Source: GWE2-42-39 sp942493345
GTDB lineage: Bacteria > Bacteroidota > Bacteroidia > Bacteroidales > Prolixibacteraceae
DNA: 64,000 nucleotides
Direction: 5' to 3'
NCBI GenBank assembly: GCA_942493345.1
Contig: OW818695.1
Location: forward strand, 992,001 to 1,056,000
Part shown: positions 48,149 to 57,901 of the stretch, piece after piece
How positions within the stretch are numbered: position 1 is the stretch's first letter
Layout: every line of letters begins with the position of its first letter
Made by a program: the position numbers and the translations under genes
Notes under the pieces: model-generated
The model's database searches: none
The model's input: only the letters and a program-made list of their open reading frames with translations
What the model was told of the DNA's origin: nothing

Positions 48149-50062
48149 ATGTCAACTGAAGTAAAAAGGACCTTTGATATTCTTGACCGGTACTTGCAGC
48201 TTTTCCCGAGAGAAGATGCTCTGGGTGGAAAAAAAGGTAGCGAATGGTACACTTTCAGTACCTCGGAATACAACGAAAAATCACATCAGTTTGCAATGGG
48301 GCTTTTGGCTCTGGGTCTGGAGAAAGGCGATAAAGTAGCCACTGTTACCACCAACCGCCCGGAATGGAATTTTGCCGACATGGGACTGGCCATGGCCGGA
48401 GTGGTGCATGTACCAATTTACCCGACCATTGGCGAAGACGAGTACCGTTATATTCTGGAACATGCCGAAACAAAAGTGTTGATTGTTGGCGACCGGAAGT
48501 TGTACGAGAAACTAAAACCGATTGCCGATGAAATCAAGAGCATCTGGAGAATATATACGTTTGAAGACGTTGACGAAGTTCTGAATTATGAGGAAATTCT
48601 GGAATTGGGCGAATCGAAAAAAGAAGAGCTTTCCGGAAAACTTCAACAGATAAAAAATTCGATTACGCCTGACGATCTGGCGACTATCATATACACATCG
48701 GGTACGACGGGGGTTCCCAAAGGCGTGATGCTGACCCATGAAAACCTGGTGTCGAATTTTGTTGCCCATTCGCACATGCATAACCTGGGTATGGGACAAG
48801 ATCACCGGGTAATCAGCTTTCTTCCGCTTTGCCATGTGTATGAGCGCAGTGTAAATTATCATTTTCAGTACAAAGGAATGGGTGTTTATTACGTGGGAAA
48901 CCTCGGACAAATAGTATCGGCAATAAAAGAAATAAAGCCGCACATGTTCAATTCGGTGCCACGTCTGCTGGAACGCGTCCACGATGGTTTTGTGTCGAAA
49001 GGAAAAGAACTGAGCGGACTAAAAAGGGTTATTTATTTCTGGGCAATGAGTCTGACCCGGCATTTTGAGTACAACAAAAAATACAATCTTTTCCTGAAGT
49101 TCAGGATCAAACTGGCTGACAAACTTGTTTACTCGAAGTGGAGAGAAGCGCTGGGAGGAAATATTACTTACATTGTTTCGGGCGGGGCTGCCTTACAGCC
49201 CAATATTGCGCGGGTACTGGGAATGGCTGGAATGATGAACCTGGAAGGTTACGGACTGACCGAAACGTCGCCGGTAATTGCGGTAAACAACCCGGCAAAA
49301 GGCGAGTTGAAGGTTGGCACCGTTGGGCCGGTACTGTATAATGTTCAGGTGAAAATTGCCGACGATGGTGAAATTCTTTGCAAGGGTCCGAGCGTGATGA
49401 AAGGTTATTACAAAGCGCCCGAATTAACCGCTGAGGTAATTGACGAAGAAGGCTGGTTCCATACCGGTGATATTGGCATTTTGGAAGAAGGTAAATTCCT
49501 AAAGATTACCGACCGGAAAAAAGAAATGTTTAAACTTTCGGGCGGGAAATACATTGCCCCGCAAATGATCGAAAACAAGTTGAAGTCTTCATTTTTTATT
49601 GAACAGGCAATGGTAATTGGTGCCGGCGAGAAGTTTGCCAGCGCCCTGATTTCCCCCAATTTTGAATATCTGCACGACTGGTGTAGCCAAAATAGAATTC
49701 ATTTTCGCGATAACGAAGAATTGATCGAGAAAGAAGAAGTTGTATCACAGATGCAGAGAGAAGTGGCAGCGATTAACAAAACCCTCGGAGAGCATGAAGA
49801 AATAAAACGTTTCCGGCTGGTATGCGATGAATGGACGCCCCAAACCGGCGAACTTTCGCCAACGTTGAAATTGAAACGAAATTACGTAACCGATAAGTAC
49901 CAGGATGTTATCGATGAGATTTATTCTGTTTCGCACAATAACAAAATCGGTGGAAACGGGCTTCACATCAGGCTGCCAAAAGTAAACCTGAACCTGAATT
50001 TGAGACTGAAGCTCGACACACGGTTCGACATCAGTGGATTTATAAAAAGACTGAAATTTTAG
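48149..50062 (+). CDS. Long-chain acyl-CoA synthetase (AMP-forming)
   Basis: 637 residues. Activates fatty acids with ATP and CoA. AMP-binding signatures: TIIYTSGTTGVPKGVMLTHE (about residue 175), GYGLTETSPVIAVNNP (about 370), GWFHTGDIGILEEGKFLKI and DRKKEMFKLSGGKYIAP (about 430-470). The length and the loop between the two halves follow long-chain FadD-like enzymes of Bacteroidota. A terminator follows at 50132; the gene forms its own unit. Confidence 0.94.
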   Translation: MSTEVKRTFDILDRYLQLFPREDALGGKKGSEWYTFSTSEYNEKSHQFAMGLLALGLEKGDKVATVTTNRPEWNFADMGLAMAGVVHVPIYPTIGEDEYRYILEHAETKVLIVGDRKLYEKLKPIADEIKSIWRIYTFEDVDEVLNYEEILELGESKKEELSGKLQQIKNSITPDDLATIIYTSGTTGVPKGVMLTHENLVSNFVAHSHMHNLGMGQDHRVISFLPLCHVYERSVNYHFQYKGMGVYYVGNLGQIVSAIKEIKPHMFNSVPRLLERVHDGFVSKGKELSGLKRVIYFWAMSLTRHFEYNKKYNLFLKFRIKLADKLVYSKWREALGGNITYIVSGGAALQPNIARVLGMAGMMNLEGYGLTETSPVIAVNNPAKGELKVGTVGPVLYNVQVKIADDGEILCKGPSVMKGYYKAPELTAEVIDEEGWFHTGDIGILEEGKFLKITDRKKEMFKLSGGKYIAPQMIENKLKSSFFIEQAMVIGAGEKFASALISPNFEYLHDWCSQNRIHFRDNEELIEKEEVVSQMQREVAAINKTLGEHEEIKRFRLVCDEWTPQTGELSPTLKLKRNYVTDKYQDVIDEIYSVSHNNKIGGNGLHIRLPKVNLNLNLRLKLDTRFDISGFIKRLKF

Positions 50063-50131
50063 TCAGCATAGACAACCTGTCGGGTTTCCAACTACTTGGC
50101 AGGGCGCTAAACAAAACTTATGAAAAAGAAT

Positions 50132-50157
50132 TCCCGTCAGCAATGGCGGGATTTTTT
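50132..50157 (+). terminator. Terminator of the acyl-CoA synthetase gene
   Basis: 7-bp stem (50132-50138 with 50145-50151, one G-T pair) with a 6-nt loop and six T. Confidence 0.75.
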
Positions 50158-50172
50158 GTATATATAAGTTGA

Positions 50173-50835
50173 TCAGTTTTTGCCTGTCTCTGCCAGTTTA
50201 AAAACCTGTTCCAACGCAACGATTTTATATTTTTCATTCTGAAAAAGCGAGGCATTGATCATTGCCCGGGCAACAATTTCATCCCTGATTGGCCGGTATT
50301 TCTTCAACATAAAACAGGTGAGAAAACTCATCATTCGGATGGACATCTTTTCGGTAGGCCGGTTTTCAATACGGTTGCCATTCAAAATAGAAGGACGTAG
50401 AATAGTAATGTTCCTGAAGTTTAATTTTGAAACAGCTTCATCGAGTTCTCCTTTTATCCGCGAGTAAAAAACCCGTGATTTCGGGTTGGCCCCGACTGAT
50501 GAAACCAGCACGTATGCAGCGATGCCATTTTCAGCGGCAATGCTTGCTACCGAATATTGATAGGTGAAATCTACTTTGTACTGATTTTCTTTTGATCCGG
50601 CAGTTTTCAGGGTGGTTCCCAGGGTCGAAAAAAGCACATCCCCGGTAATTAATTCGCGCCATTCGTCCGGTTGGTCGAAATCGATAAGATATTCTTTCAG
50701 TTTCGGATGAGAAATTCCGGCGGTGCGGCGGACAAAAATTTTCACTTCCGAGAAATTCTCGTTTTCAAGAAGCTGTTTGACCAACTGCTTTCCAACCAAA
50801 CCGGTTGCCCCAATTACTAATGCAATTTTTTCCAT
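50173..50835 (-). CDS. NAD(P)-binding short-chain reductase-like protein
   Basis: 220 residues. An N-terminal Rossmann fold with ALVIGATGLVGKQLVKQLL (GxxGxxG, residues 9-15) and an atypical SDR core (LFSTLGTTLKTAGSKENQ, YVLVSSVGANPKSRVFYSRIKGELDEAV with Tyr-x3-Lys). It belongs to the NmrA/HTATIP2-like group that may have regulatory or oxidoreductase roles; substrate unknown. The gene sits in the minus-strand run after the exported protein, 34 bp downstream. Confidence 0.85.
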   Translation of the reverse strand: MEKIALVIGATGLVGKQLVKQLLENENFSEVKIFVRRTAGISHPKLKEYLIDFDQPDEWRELITGDVLFSTLGTTLKTAGSKENQYKVDFTYQYSVASIAAENGIAAYVLVSSVGANPKSRVFYSRIKGELDEAVSKLNFRNITILRPSILNGNRIENRPTEKMSIRMMSFLTCFMLKKYRPIRDEIVARAMINASLFQNEKYKIVALEQVFKLAETGKN

Positions 50836-50869
50836 ATCCGATGTTTTTCGATAAGCAATAAGGTACCAA

Positions 50870-52792
50870 TCATTTTGTCAGTCCTTTCTGGTTTGCCCTT
50901 ATTTGTTCCAATTCTGAATTTTTCTTGTACATATCAGTGCCAAAATATGCTGTTTTGGCGGCCAGTACTGCATCCTGTTTTGTTTTGTCAAGCAAATTAA
51001 AAACTTCCGGCTCCATCAGGTTATCGATGTACTGACCACCAAGCCATGAGGCCAGATCGATGATACTTTTTTCATAATCGCCATTCAGAATGCCACACAC
51101 AAATTGCGATGCGGTTGTTGAAACATCGGCAATCATTCCGTAAGTAGGGATCAGTTTGACTGCTTCCAGCACAAACCACTTTTGTTGTGAGTCGACCGAT
51201 GCCAATGCACAGGCCATACTTTTATACCATCGTTCGGGGTACTCAACCGAAAGCGCAATTATCGCAGGAGTATTCGACATGTTTTCGCTCATGTAGCTGA
51301 TGTACCTTTTATCGGGCGAACTACCATCTAAAACGGCAATTTCGCCATTTACCTTATAAATATGAGTGCCTTCCGATTTGAGCGTTACCGCAGGATATGA
51401 AAGTTTGGAATAATACTGCCAGGGTTGTTTGTTCGCTACCAGCACATTGGAATTATCGCCCGAATAAGTACTTTCAATCATCGCGCTGCCAACATAAAAA
51501 TCATCGCCCACTGCACCATCGGGTTTATTTATCCAGGTTGAAACCAATTGCACTCCAATCATTTTCGTACCCCATATCTTGCTATCGTGAGCTTCGCGGA
51601 TATAAAGCGGAAGGTTCAACTTTGGGAAGAACAAACTTTTTACGCTAATGGCAAAAGCATAGGGCTTTTCCGGTGAATATTCGTAAACCTGTTCCGGAAT
51701 TTCCTTTAGCTGGTCGAAAGCCAGTCCTAAGCCAACTTTCACGAAGGCTTTTTTACTTTTCCCTTCAACGTCGGCAACAATGGTAATTTCGGCGGGTTCC
51801 TTGAGTACTTTGGTGTCGGTATAATAATACCAGACAACAGCTTCTCCTTTTGAATCGGAAGTGATAGTAATGCTTTTACCTTGTTGACTTTCGGTGCGTA
51901 ATTCGCCGGTTGAGGTTACCAGGGTGCTGAAAGTTACCGTTACGTTTGGTTTACCAACTTTATATACCACTTTTGCCGGGAGCTGCGATGAAGCCGGGAT
52001 CAAACCATACTCATTCGCATCGGCTGTCGGATTGAGTTTTGGATACACTTCAAATTTGGTTTCCACGTCAAACGCTTTTTCTTGTGGCAATTTTCTCAAT
52101 ATTTCGTCGGCAATTTTTCGTGCATCAGGCGATTCTTCGGGAGCTGTATTATGGGCGTACACTTCAACTTTTACATATACATTTCCTGCTGCCGCATAAT
52201 AAAAGTGCCGGTATTCCTTACTAAACACCCACTTGGCTTCGGCATCGTGAAAGCTCCCTTTCAGCAATGAATTCACATAGTTGAACATGGCGTCCAAATC
52301 CATCCCAAATTCTTTCTTTTTCATTTTTTCACCGCCTTGTTTAACACGAAAATCGCTCCCTTCTTCAGGATCGACATTTACCTGACAAAAAACCCTGTTT
52401 TTTTCAGGCTTGGTAATTGCATCTTCGACATCGCCCTCGAAATCGATAAAAGCCATGCTATTTAGCGACAGCCTGCGATCAAGCGAACGGCTTTTTTTCA
52501 GAAAAGCAGCCAGCGGATTGGCGTCTAACGGGTTGCTTAAGAATTTCGTGATTTCAACCAGTACGTTTATGTCATTCTTCTCATCGCTTTTCTGAAATGA
52601 CTGAATTTGATATTTTTCTGATATGCCTTCTTCTTTGGTTAATTCCTTATTCGAAACAAGGATTTTCGGTGTCAGGCTCTCCATATTCCCTTCGAAAATC
52701 TGATAGTCGGGAGCATTTTTCAACAAGTTCTTTTGTGCAAAAGTTGCAGTGAATAAAAGGCAGGCAAGTATCACCAAAACATTTTTCTTCAT
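50870..52792 (-). CDS. Exported protein of unknown function, 640 residues
   Basis: Signal peptide MKKNVLVILACLLFTATFAQ, cleavage likely after FAQ. The N-terminal region (about 20-240) may be a separate domain; the middle contains a beta-rich part with LVTSTGELRTESQQGKSITI, resembling an Ig-like fold. The C-terminal third (about 480-640) is helical, with KYISYMSENMSNTPAIIALS. No enzyme motif, no lipobox, no type IX sorting tail seen. It sits beside an NAD(P)-binding gene and behind no obvious partner. Function not known. Confidence 0.65.
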   Translation of the reverse strand: MKKNVLVILACLLFTATFAQKNLLKNAPDYQIFEGNMESLTPKILVSNKELTKEEGISEKYQIQSFQKSDEKNDINVLVEITKFLSNPLDANPLAAFLKKSRSLDRRLSLNSMAFIDFEGDVEDAITKPEKNRVFCQVNVDPEEGSDFRVKQGGEKMKKKEFGMDLDAMFNYVNSLLKGSFHDAEAKWVFSKEYRHFYYAAAGNVYVKVEVYAHNTAPEESPDARKIADEILRKLPQEKAFDVETKFEVYPKLNPTADANEYGLIPASSQLPAKVVYKVGKPNVTVTFSTLVTSTGELRTESQQGKSITITSDSKGEAVVWYYYTDTKVLKEPAEITIVADVEGKSKKAFVKVGLGLAFDQLKEIPEQVYEYSPEKPYAFAISVKSLFFPKLNLPLYIREAHDSKIWGTKMIGVQLVSTWINKPDGAVGDDFYVGSAMIESTYSGDNSNVLVANKQPWQYYSKLSYPAVTLKSEGTHIYKVNGEIAVLDGSSPDKRYISYMSENMSNTPAIIALSVEYPERWYKSMACALASVDSQQKWFVLEAVKLIPTYGMIADVSTTASQFVCGILNGDYEKSIIDLASWLGGQYIDNLMEPEVFNLLDKTKQDAVLAAKTAYFGTDMYKKNSELEQIRANQKGLTK

Positions 52793-53050
52793 AGTGAGAG
52801 TGAATTAGGTTTTTACGATTTTTGAATTGCCGGTCAATGTCACAAGGACGATATCCGGAATGGCTAAAAACAAATGTAGCGAATTGTGCAATATCCCGAA
52901 TTTAATTTGCGCAATAAATATGCTGTTCCCGATCTTCAAATAAATGAAATATCCCTTTGTAAGGAAATACGCAAGATCAGTGAATATTGAAACATTCATT
53001 GATTTTGCATATTTCAGAGATGCTCAATCAGGCTCTTGTTTTCTGATATT

Positions 53051-54487
53051 TTACTTGGGAACAAATTCAGGATTTAAGATGTTTGGAACGGGAGCATTCG
53101 TTTCTTTCCTCCATTTTTCCAGCATGGTTTTCAATTCCCGAAGTTTTTCAGGATTGGATGCTGCCAAATTATTTTCCTCGCTGATATCTTCTTTAATGTT
53201 ATAAAGTTCGAGATCATTATTTTCAAAATATTCGATCAGTTTCCAGTCGCCCAACCGAATTGCCGAACCCGGACGTGTGCGAAACAAAGGATCTTGAGTG
53301 CGGTCGCCTTCTTTCACGTAGGCTTCCAGGTAAATAGGAAAATGCCAGAAGAACGGACGTTCCTCCAAGGTTCCTTTTTCTGTTAAAACAGGCAAAATAC
53401 TCTGACCGTCAAGAATTTTTCCTGCCGGTTTTTCAGCTCCTGCGACCTCCAAAAGAGTAGGAAAAAAATCGAGGCTGCTGACCTGAACATCCGATTTTGT
53501 AGCGCTTTTAATTTTCCCCGGCCAATACACAAACATCGGTTCGCGAATACCTCCTTCGTAATAGGATCCTTTGCCCGAACGAAGCGGCCACTGTTTTGTA
53601 ATGCCGTAGTGCCCGCCATTATCTGATGTAAAAAGAATAAACGTATTTTTTAGTGCGCCCGATTCTTTTAATGTCGAAATCAACCTTCCGATCTGGGTGT
53701 CCACATTTTCAACCATGGTTGCATATTTGGCATTGTTTTGTCCATTCCATTCGGTTTTGCCCTCGTATTTGGGCAACAAATTTTTCACCGGTTGAATGGG
53801 AGTATGTACCGCATACGGAGCATAATAAAGAAAAAACGGTTTGTTTCCAACCGACTTTACAAAATCCACCGTTTTATCCATAATCAGGTTCGTCAGGTAA
53901 TAATTGTCCGAAGGAGCATCGAGTGGAACCTTTGTGTAGGGAGGATAATAACTTCCCGGACTTCCGGCATGGCAGCCCCCAATATTTACATCGAACCCGC
54001 GTTTCAGCGGATCGTCGGAAAGGTGCCATTTCCCGGCATGACAAGTAATATACCCTGCTTTCTTCAGCACTTCGGGGATAACCAGGTTGGTATCTGAAAG
54101 GTATTCATTGTTGGTCGTCGGGATCAGCTTTCGGTCTTTACTTTTGCCCCGATCCGAATTGCCAACCGTAAAAATTCCGTGCCGTGGAGTCCATTGCCCA
54201 CTCATCATACAGGCACGGCTGGGTGCACAGTTGGATGCTGCTGAATACGCTTGCATAAAAATCATTCCCTGCCCGGCGAGTGCATCGATGTTGGGTGTTT
54301 CGTAATATTCCGACCCCATAAAACCAACATCGCGCCAACCCATGTCGTCGATATTGATGAGGATAATATTGGGTTTTTCTGATTTGACCGTAAATGAAAA
54401 GGCAAAAAGAAAGACTACAAAAATGATTTCTTTCACGGAAATCAGTGAAATCAGTTTCTTATTCATGATCAGTTGGGTTTTATTCAT
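53051..54487 (-). CDS. Type I sulfatase
   Basis: 478 residues with a start at 54487; a start at 54466 (MNKKLISL) is possible. A signal peptide ends around residue 35 (VVFLFAFSFTVKSEK). The catalytic formylglycine precursor is Cys in CAPSRACMMSGQWTPRHG (CxPSR); the metal site INIDDMGWRDVG and the lysine/histidine region (HAGKWHLSDDPLKRGF) are present. It removes sulfate esters from glycans. The Cys must be oxidised by a sulfatase-maturing radical SAM enzyme, which is not in this group. It follows a GH30 hydrolase with 45 bp between, making a glycan-degradation operon. Confidence 0.95.
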   Translation of the reverse strand: MNKTQLIMNKKLISLISVKEIIFVVFLFAFSFTVKSEKPNIILINIDDMGWRDVGFMGSEYYETPNIDALAGQGMIFMQAYSAASNCAPSRACMMSGQWTPRHGIFTVGNSDRGKSKDRKLIPTTNNEYLSDTNLVIPEVLKKAGYITCHAGKWHLSDDPLKRGFDVNIGGCHAGSPGSYYPPYTKVPLDAPSDNYYLTNLIMDKTVDFVKSVGNKPFFLYYAPYAVHTPIQPVKNLLPKYEGKTEWNGQNNAKYATMVENVDTQIGRLISTLKESGALKNTFILFTSDNGGHYGITKQWPLRSGKGSYYEGGIREPMFVYWPGKIKSATKSDVQVSSLDFFPTLLEVAGAEKPAGKILDGQSILPVLTEKGTLEERPFFWHFPIYLEAYVKEGDRTQDPLFRTRPGSAIRLGDWKLIEYFENNDLELYNIKEDISEENNLAASNPEKLRELKTMLEKWRKETNAPVPNILNPEFVPK

Positions 54488-54532
54488 TTTAAAATAATTG
54501 CGGCGAGAAATGCCTGAAATATTTTCCTGTCT

Positions 54533-55999
54533 CTATTCTTTTTGTATTGGCAAAACAAAGGTTGTGACCGAATGCCCGGGAGCATCGTATTGTATTGGTT
54601 TTCCGCTAATTTTTAAAGACAAAAGACCGGCGCAATTTTCAGTCGCACTGGTTCTGTAAACCCGGGCTCCTTTTTTTGTTTTATACGATGAATTTAAATT
54701 CAGGCAAAACGATTTACCAAGAGCAGATGTGTTCAGAACGGCAACCACCACCTCTGTTTTCTCAGGACTGACGGCAGCAAGAACTGATTCATTTCCGCTT
54801 TCAATAATCCGATAACCTTGTTTAAAGAATCTTGTAACCTGCATCCTGGCATAGAAATTTTTAATTACCGAATAGTCGTGCGACTTAAAATTGCAGATAA
54901 TCAATCCCCATATATCATTGTTTTCTTCCAGCAATTGCCAATCGATCCAGGCCTGTGGTTTCATGATACGCATGTCGTTGAAAAGTTTTTGCGTAAGCAA
55001 AAGGTTATTTTCAAGTCCTTTTACTTTTTCTTTCCAACCACCGGGGCCTGTTTCCGATTGCCAGAATGCTTTGCCTGTTGACTTTGCCAGGGCGCCGGCT
55101 TCCATGCGTTCTTCGTTCGTCCCGGAATACGTATGGGTGTTAAGCTGGCCTATTTTATCCAGTATGTCACCGCTTTTTTGATATTCTTTCAAAACATGGA
55201 TAAAAGAAGCAATATTCGTTTCATCCGAAGCAGAAATAACCGTATTCAATCCTGAAGTTTTCAATTTCGGATACAAAATCCGGATAATTTTCATTTGAGA
55301 GTCAGGCTCAAAATGGCATCCTTCCTGGCTACCCAGGTAGTTCCAATAGCCCGATGTCGATTCGTTAAAAGGCTCCAGCGTTTTAAATTCGATTCCGTAC
55401 ACGTTTTTGTAATGCGTGCAAACATCAACCAGGTAATCGCAAAAGGCTTCGTAATATTCCGGCTTCAGATTATCGCTTTTCGGGTCAATATTTCCGCCTG
55501 AACAACCACTGTAAGTCATCCAATAAGGAGGAGAATTCGAGAATGCTTCAAAAATGGCATCCGGTCTTTTCTCTTTTATTTTTAACATGATGATACGTTG
55601 CGCTTCATCTGCTTTCCAGTTGTAGGGGGCATCGGGCGAATCTTTAAAACCATCCATTTCGGCTCTCTTCCCTTTCCCTTTAACCATGTGCCCGTCAATA
55701 TGCGATGGGTCGTCGCCTCCACCAATGTTGTACCTGAATATATTCATATTCAATTTATCGGGTGAAGTAATCAAATCGACAATGCTGTCAATTTTAGCTT
55801 CTTCCCATTTTCCGACCTGACCAGCCCACCAGCATAACGAACTTCCCCACCCTTCGATGGACTGGCAGGTTTTATCAGGTTCAATAATCACTTGTATCGT
55901 ATTGACAGCCAGACTGTCTTTTTCACCACACAAACAAGTCGTAGATGAAAGCAACAAGACGATGGTTAAGAAGAAGTATTGTTTTTTTATTGATTTCAT
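54533..55999 (-). CDS. GH30-family glycoside hydrolase (beta-1,6-galactanase-like)
   Basis: 488 residues from the ATG at 55999 (MKSIKKQYFFLTIVLLLSST signal peptide). A longer frame to 56293 overlaps the transporter gene and is rejected. The (beta/alpha)8 barrel carries the acid/base Glu in LEPFNESTSGYWNYLG and the nucleophile Glu in FWQSETGPGGWKE. The EGWGSSLCWWAGQVG start is close to endo-beta-1,6-galactanases (GH30 subfamily 5 type), so the substrate may be beta-1,6-linked galactan such as arabinogalactan side chains. A beta-sandwich follows (about 400-488). Exported, between sulfatase and transporter. Confidence 0.9.
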   Translation of the reverse strand: MKSIKKQYFFLTIVLLLSSTTCLCGEKDSLAVNTIQVIIEPDKTCQSIEGWGSSLCWWAGQVGKWEEAKIDSIVDLITSPDKLNMNIFRYNIGGGDDPSHIDGHMVKGKGKRAEMDGFKDSPDAPYNWKADEAQRIIMLKIKEKRPDAIFEAFSNSPPYWMTYSGCSGGNIDPKSDNLKPEYYEAFCDYLVDVCTHYKNVYGIEFKTLEPFNESTSGYWNYLGSQEGCHFEPDSQMKIIRILYPKLKTSGLNTVISASDETNIASFIHVLKEYQKSGDILDKIGQLNTHTYSGTNEERMEAGALAKSTGKAFWQSETGPGGWKEKVKGLENNLLLTQKLFNDMRIMKPQAWIDWQLLEENNDIWGLIICNFKSHDYSVIKNFYARMQVTRFFKQGYRIIESGNESVLAAVSPEKTEVVVAVLNTSALGKSFCLNLNSSYKTKKGARVYRTSATENCAGLLSLKISGKPIQYDAPGHSVTTFVLPIQKE

Positions 56000-56010
56000 T
56001 TTTATAAATG

Positions 56011-57813
56011 TTATTTCGTCGCGTTTTGCAAACGTTTTAGAATGGCAAAAATAAATGTAGCTGAAACCAGACAGCAAACAATAAAAATGAGCCACAACTG
56101 CCATAATTCCAATTTTCCCCAGAAGAAACTTCCCACAAACAGTAATTTGTTGCCAACTGCTGTTGCCAGAAGCCAACCGCCCTGCATCAATCCCTGGAAA
56201 CGCTGTGGCGCTACTTTCGATACGAACGACAATCCCATCGGGCTCAGGAATAATTCGGCCACGGTTAAAATCAGGTAACTGTCGATCAGCCAATATGGCG
56301 AAACCCTTGAACTATCGGGGACAGGCTGTCCTGCGAGAGTATGGGGAGAAATGAGGCCCAGTGACGCAACCAACACAATTAAAAATCCGAGAGCGGCAAC
56401 AATCATCCCGATGCCTATTTTTTTCGGGGTCGATGGTTCTTTTCCAACTTTGTTCAGCAGGGCAAAAATTCCCATTACCAATGGGGTCAGCGCCACAATA
56501 AACAACGGGTTGAACGATTGGAATACTTCAGGGGCAATGGCGTTCGATGCTTCATTATTCTGAACAAACCAGTACGAAAGTCCTCCGCCAACAACCAGCA
56601 ACAATGCGCCCATCAGTCGAGTCAACAGCTTTTTGTTTTTTCCGATCAACAGGAAAATGCCGGCAATGGCGCCAATTACAGAGAGAATTGATCCAAGCGT
56701 AAAAAATAAATTAGTAAACGGTCCCACTTCTTTTACAATGTAATCGCGCGCATAAAAAGTAAGCGTCAATCCATTCTGATGAAACGACATCCAAAAGAAA
56801 ATCACTACGAAAAAAACCATAATCAGAGAAATAACGCGGGGTTTCTCCTCTTTGGTCGATGCCATAATAATCCAGGTTACGAAAGCAGCAAAAAGCCCGA
56901 AAGCCATTCCGGTCGTAAAATCTTTTACCAGGCTGATCAGGAATGCCACGATGAATGCGGCAGCCAACGCAGCAATAACCGGCACAGGTTTGAATTGTGC
57001 TTTCTTTTCGGTCGTTTTGGTTTCGGCAACAACCACTTGTTTTTCTTTATTGGGCAAATACTTCTGGAAGAAAATATAAACCAACATGGAAATAATCATA
57101 GCGCCGGCAGCAATTCCGAAGGCATAATTATATCCTTGCGAGAAAACAGCGATATAGTTTTGTGCATAGGCTGACAAATCGGTAACAGGGCCGGTTAAAC
57201 TGGCTTTATTGGCAAGTTCTGCGAACTGTGTGGTGTCGTTTAACTGTCCGTTGTTAAACTGGTGACACAATGCCGGCAGGCTTCCGTCGTGCAGGTAACC
57301 ATTCACTTTCAGCCAGTAATTGCGCATTCCGGTAGCGGCAAACGGGGCAAAAAAAGCGCCCACATTGATTCCCATATAGAAAATCATAAAAGCCGAGTCG
57401 CGCAGCTTTGAGTATTTCGGATCATCGTATAACTGGCCAACCACCGCCTGCAGGTTACCTTTGAACATGCCGTTTCCGAAGGCAATTACAAACAAACTGA
57501 TCACGGTAATCGTCAGCGACATGCCCGGAATAGCCAACGCTGCATAACCCGCAAGCATAATCACAATTCCAGAAAAAATAACCAGTTTGTACTTTTTGGT
57601 GGCGTCGGCAAGCATCCCGCCAATCAGGGCAAGAGCATAAATCCCAAAATAAAACCAGCTATAAATACTTCCGGCGGTTTCTTCTGTTAATCCAAAACGA
57701 GCCTGAAGAAAAAGCACCAGGATCGCCATCATGGTATAAAAACCAAAACGTTCGCCCATATTGGCAAAGAAGGCGACCAATAGCCCTCTGGGATGTCCTT
57801 TCAGCATATTCAA
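56011..57813 (-). CDS. POT-family proton-coupled peptide transporter
   Basis: 600 residues, about 14 helices. The family start LKGHPRGLLVAFFANMGERFGFYTMMAILVLFLQ carries the ERFGFY block; the usual E-x-x-E-R proton motif has Asn instead of the first Glu (N18-M-G-E21-R22). A cytoplasmic loop (about 255-275, NKEKQVVVAETKTTEKKAQF) sits between the two bundles. Typical POT proteins import di- and tripeptides; this lineage, placed with a sulfatase and a GH30, may instead take up small glycan-derived or peptide material. It precedes the GH30 gene by 11 bp. Confidence 0.9.
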   Translation of the reverse strand: MNMLKGHPRGLLVAFFANMGERFGFYTMMAILVLFLQARFGLTEETAGSIYSWFYFGIYALALIGGMLADATKKYKLVIFSGIVIMLAGYAALAIPGMSLTITVISLFVIAFGNGMFKGNLQAVVGQLYDDPKYSKLRDSAFMIFYMGINVGAFFAPFAATGMRNYWLKVNGYLHDGSLPALCHQFNNGQLNDTTQFAELANKASLTGPVTDLSAYAQNYIAVFSQGYNYAFGIAAGAMIISMLVYIFFQKYLPNKEKQVVVAETKTTEKKAQFKPVPVIAALAAAFIVAFLISLVKDFTTGMAFGLFAAFVTWIIMASTKEEKPRVISLIMVFFVVIFFWMSFHQNGLTLTFYARDYIVKEVGPFTNLFFTLGSILSVIGAIAGIFLLIGKNKKLLTRLMGALLLVVGGGLSYWFVQNNEASNAIAPEVFQSFNPLFIVALTPLVMGIFALLNKVGKEPSTPKKIGIGMIVAALGFLIVLVASLGLISPHTLAGQPVPDSSRVSPYWLIDSYLILTVAELFLSPMGLSFVSKVAPQRFQGLMQGGWLLATAVGNKLLFVGSFFWGKLELWQLWLIFIVCCLVSATFIFAILKRLQNATK

Positions 57814-57901
57814 GTTTTTAAGTTAGTAAAGTCGTATTTTGTGTAAAGTTTTGCAATAATGACAAATATAATCAACTTTTCGGGGACTTAAATTTGATTT
57901 A

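Noticed and set aside
56000..56293. Extension of the GH30 gene upstream of 55999
   Set aside because: It lies antisense-frame inside the POT gene and would place the signal peptide in the middle of the protein.
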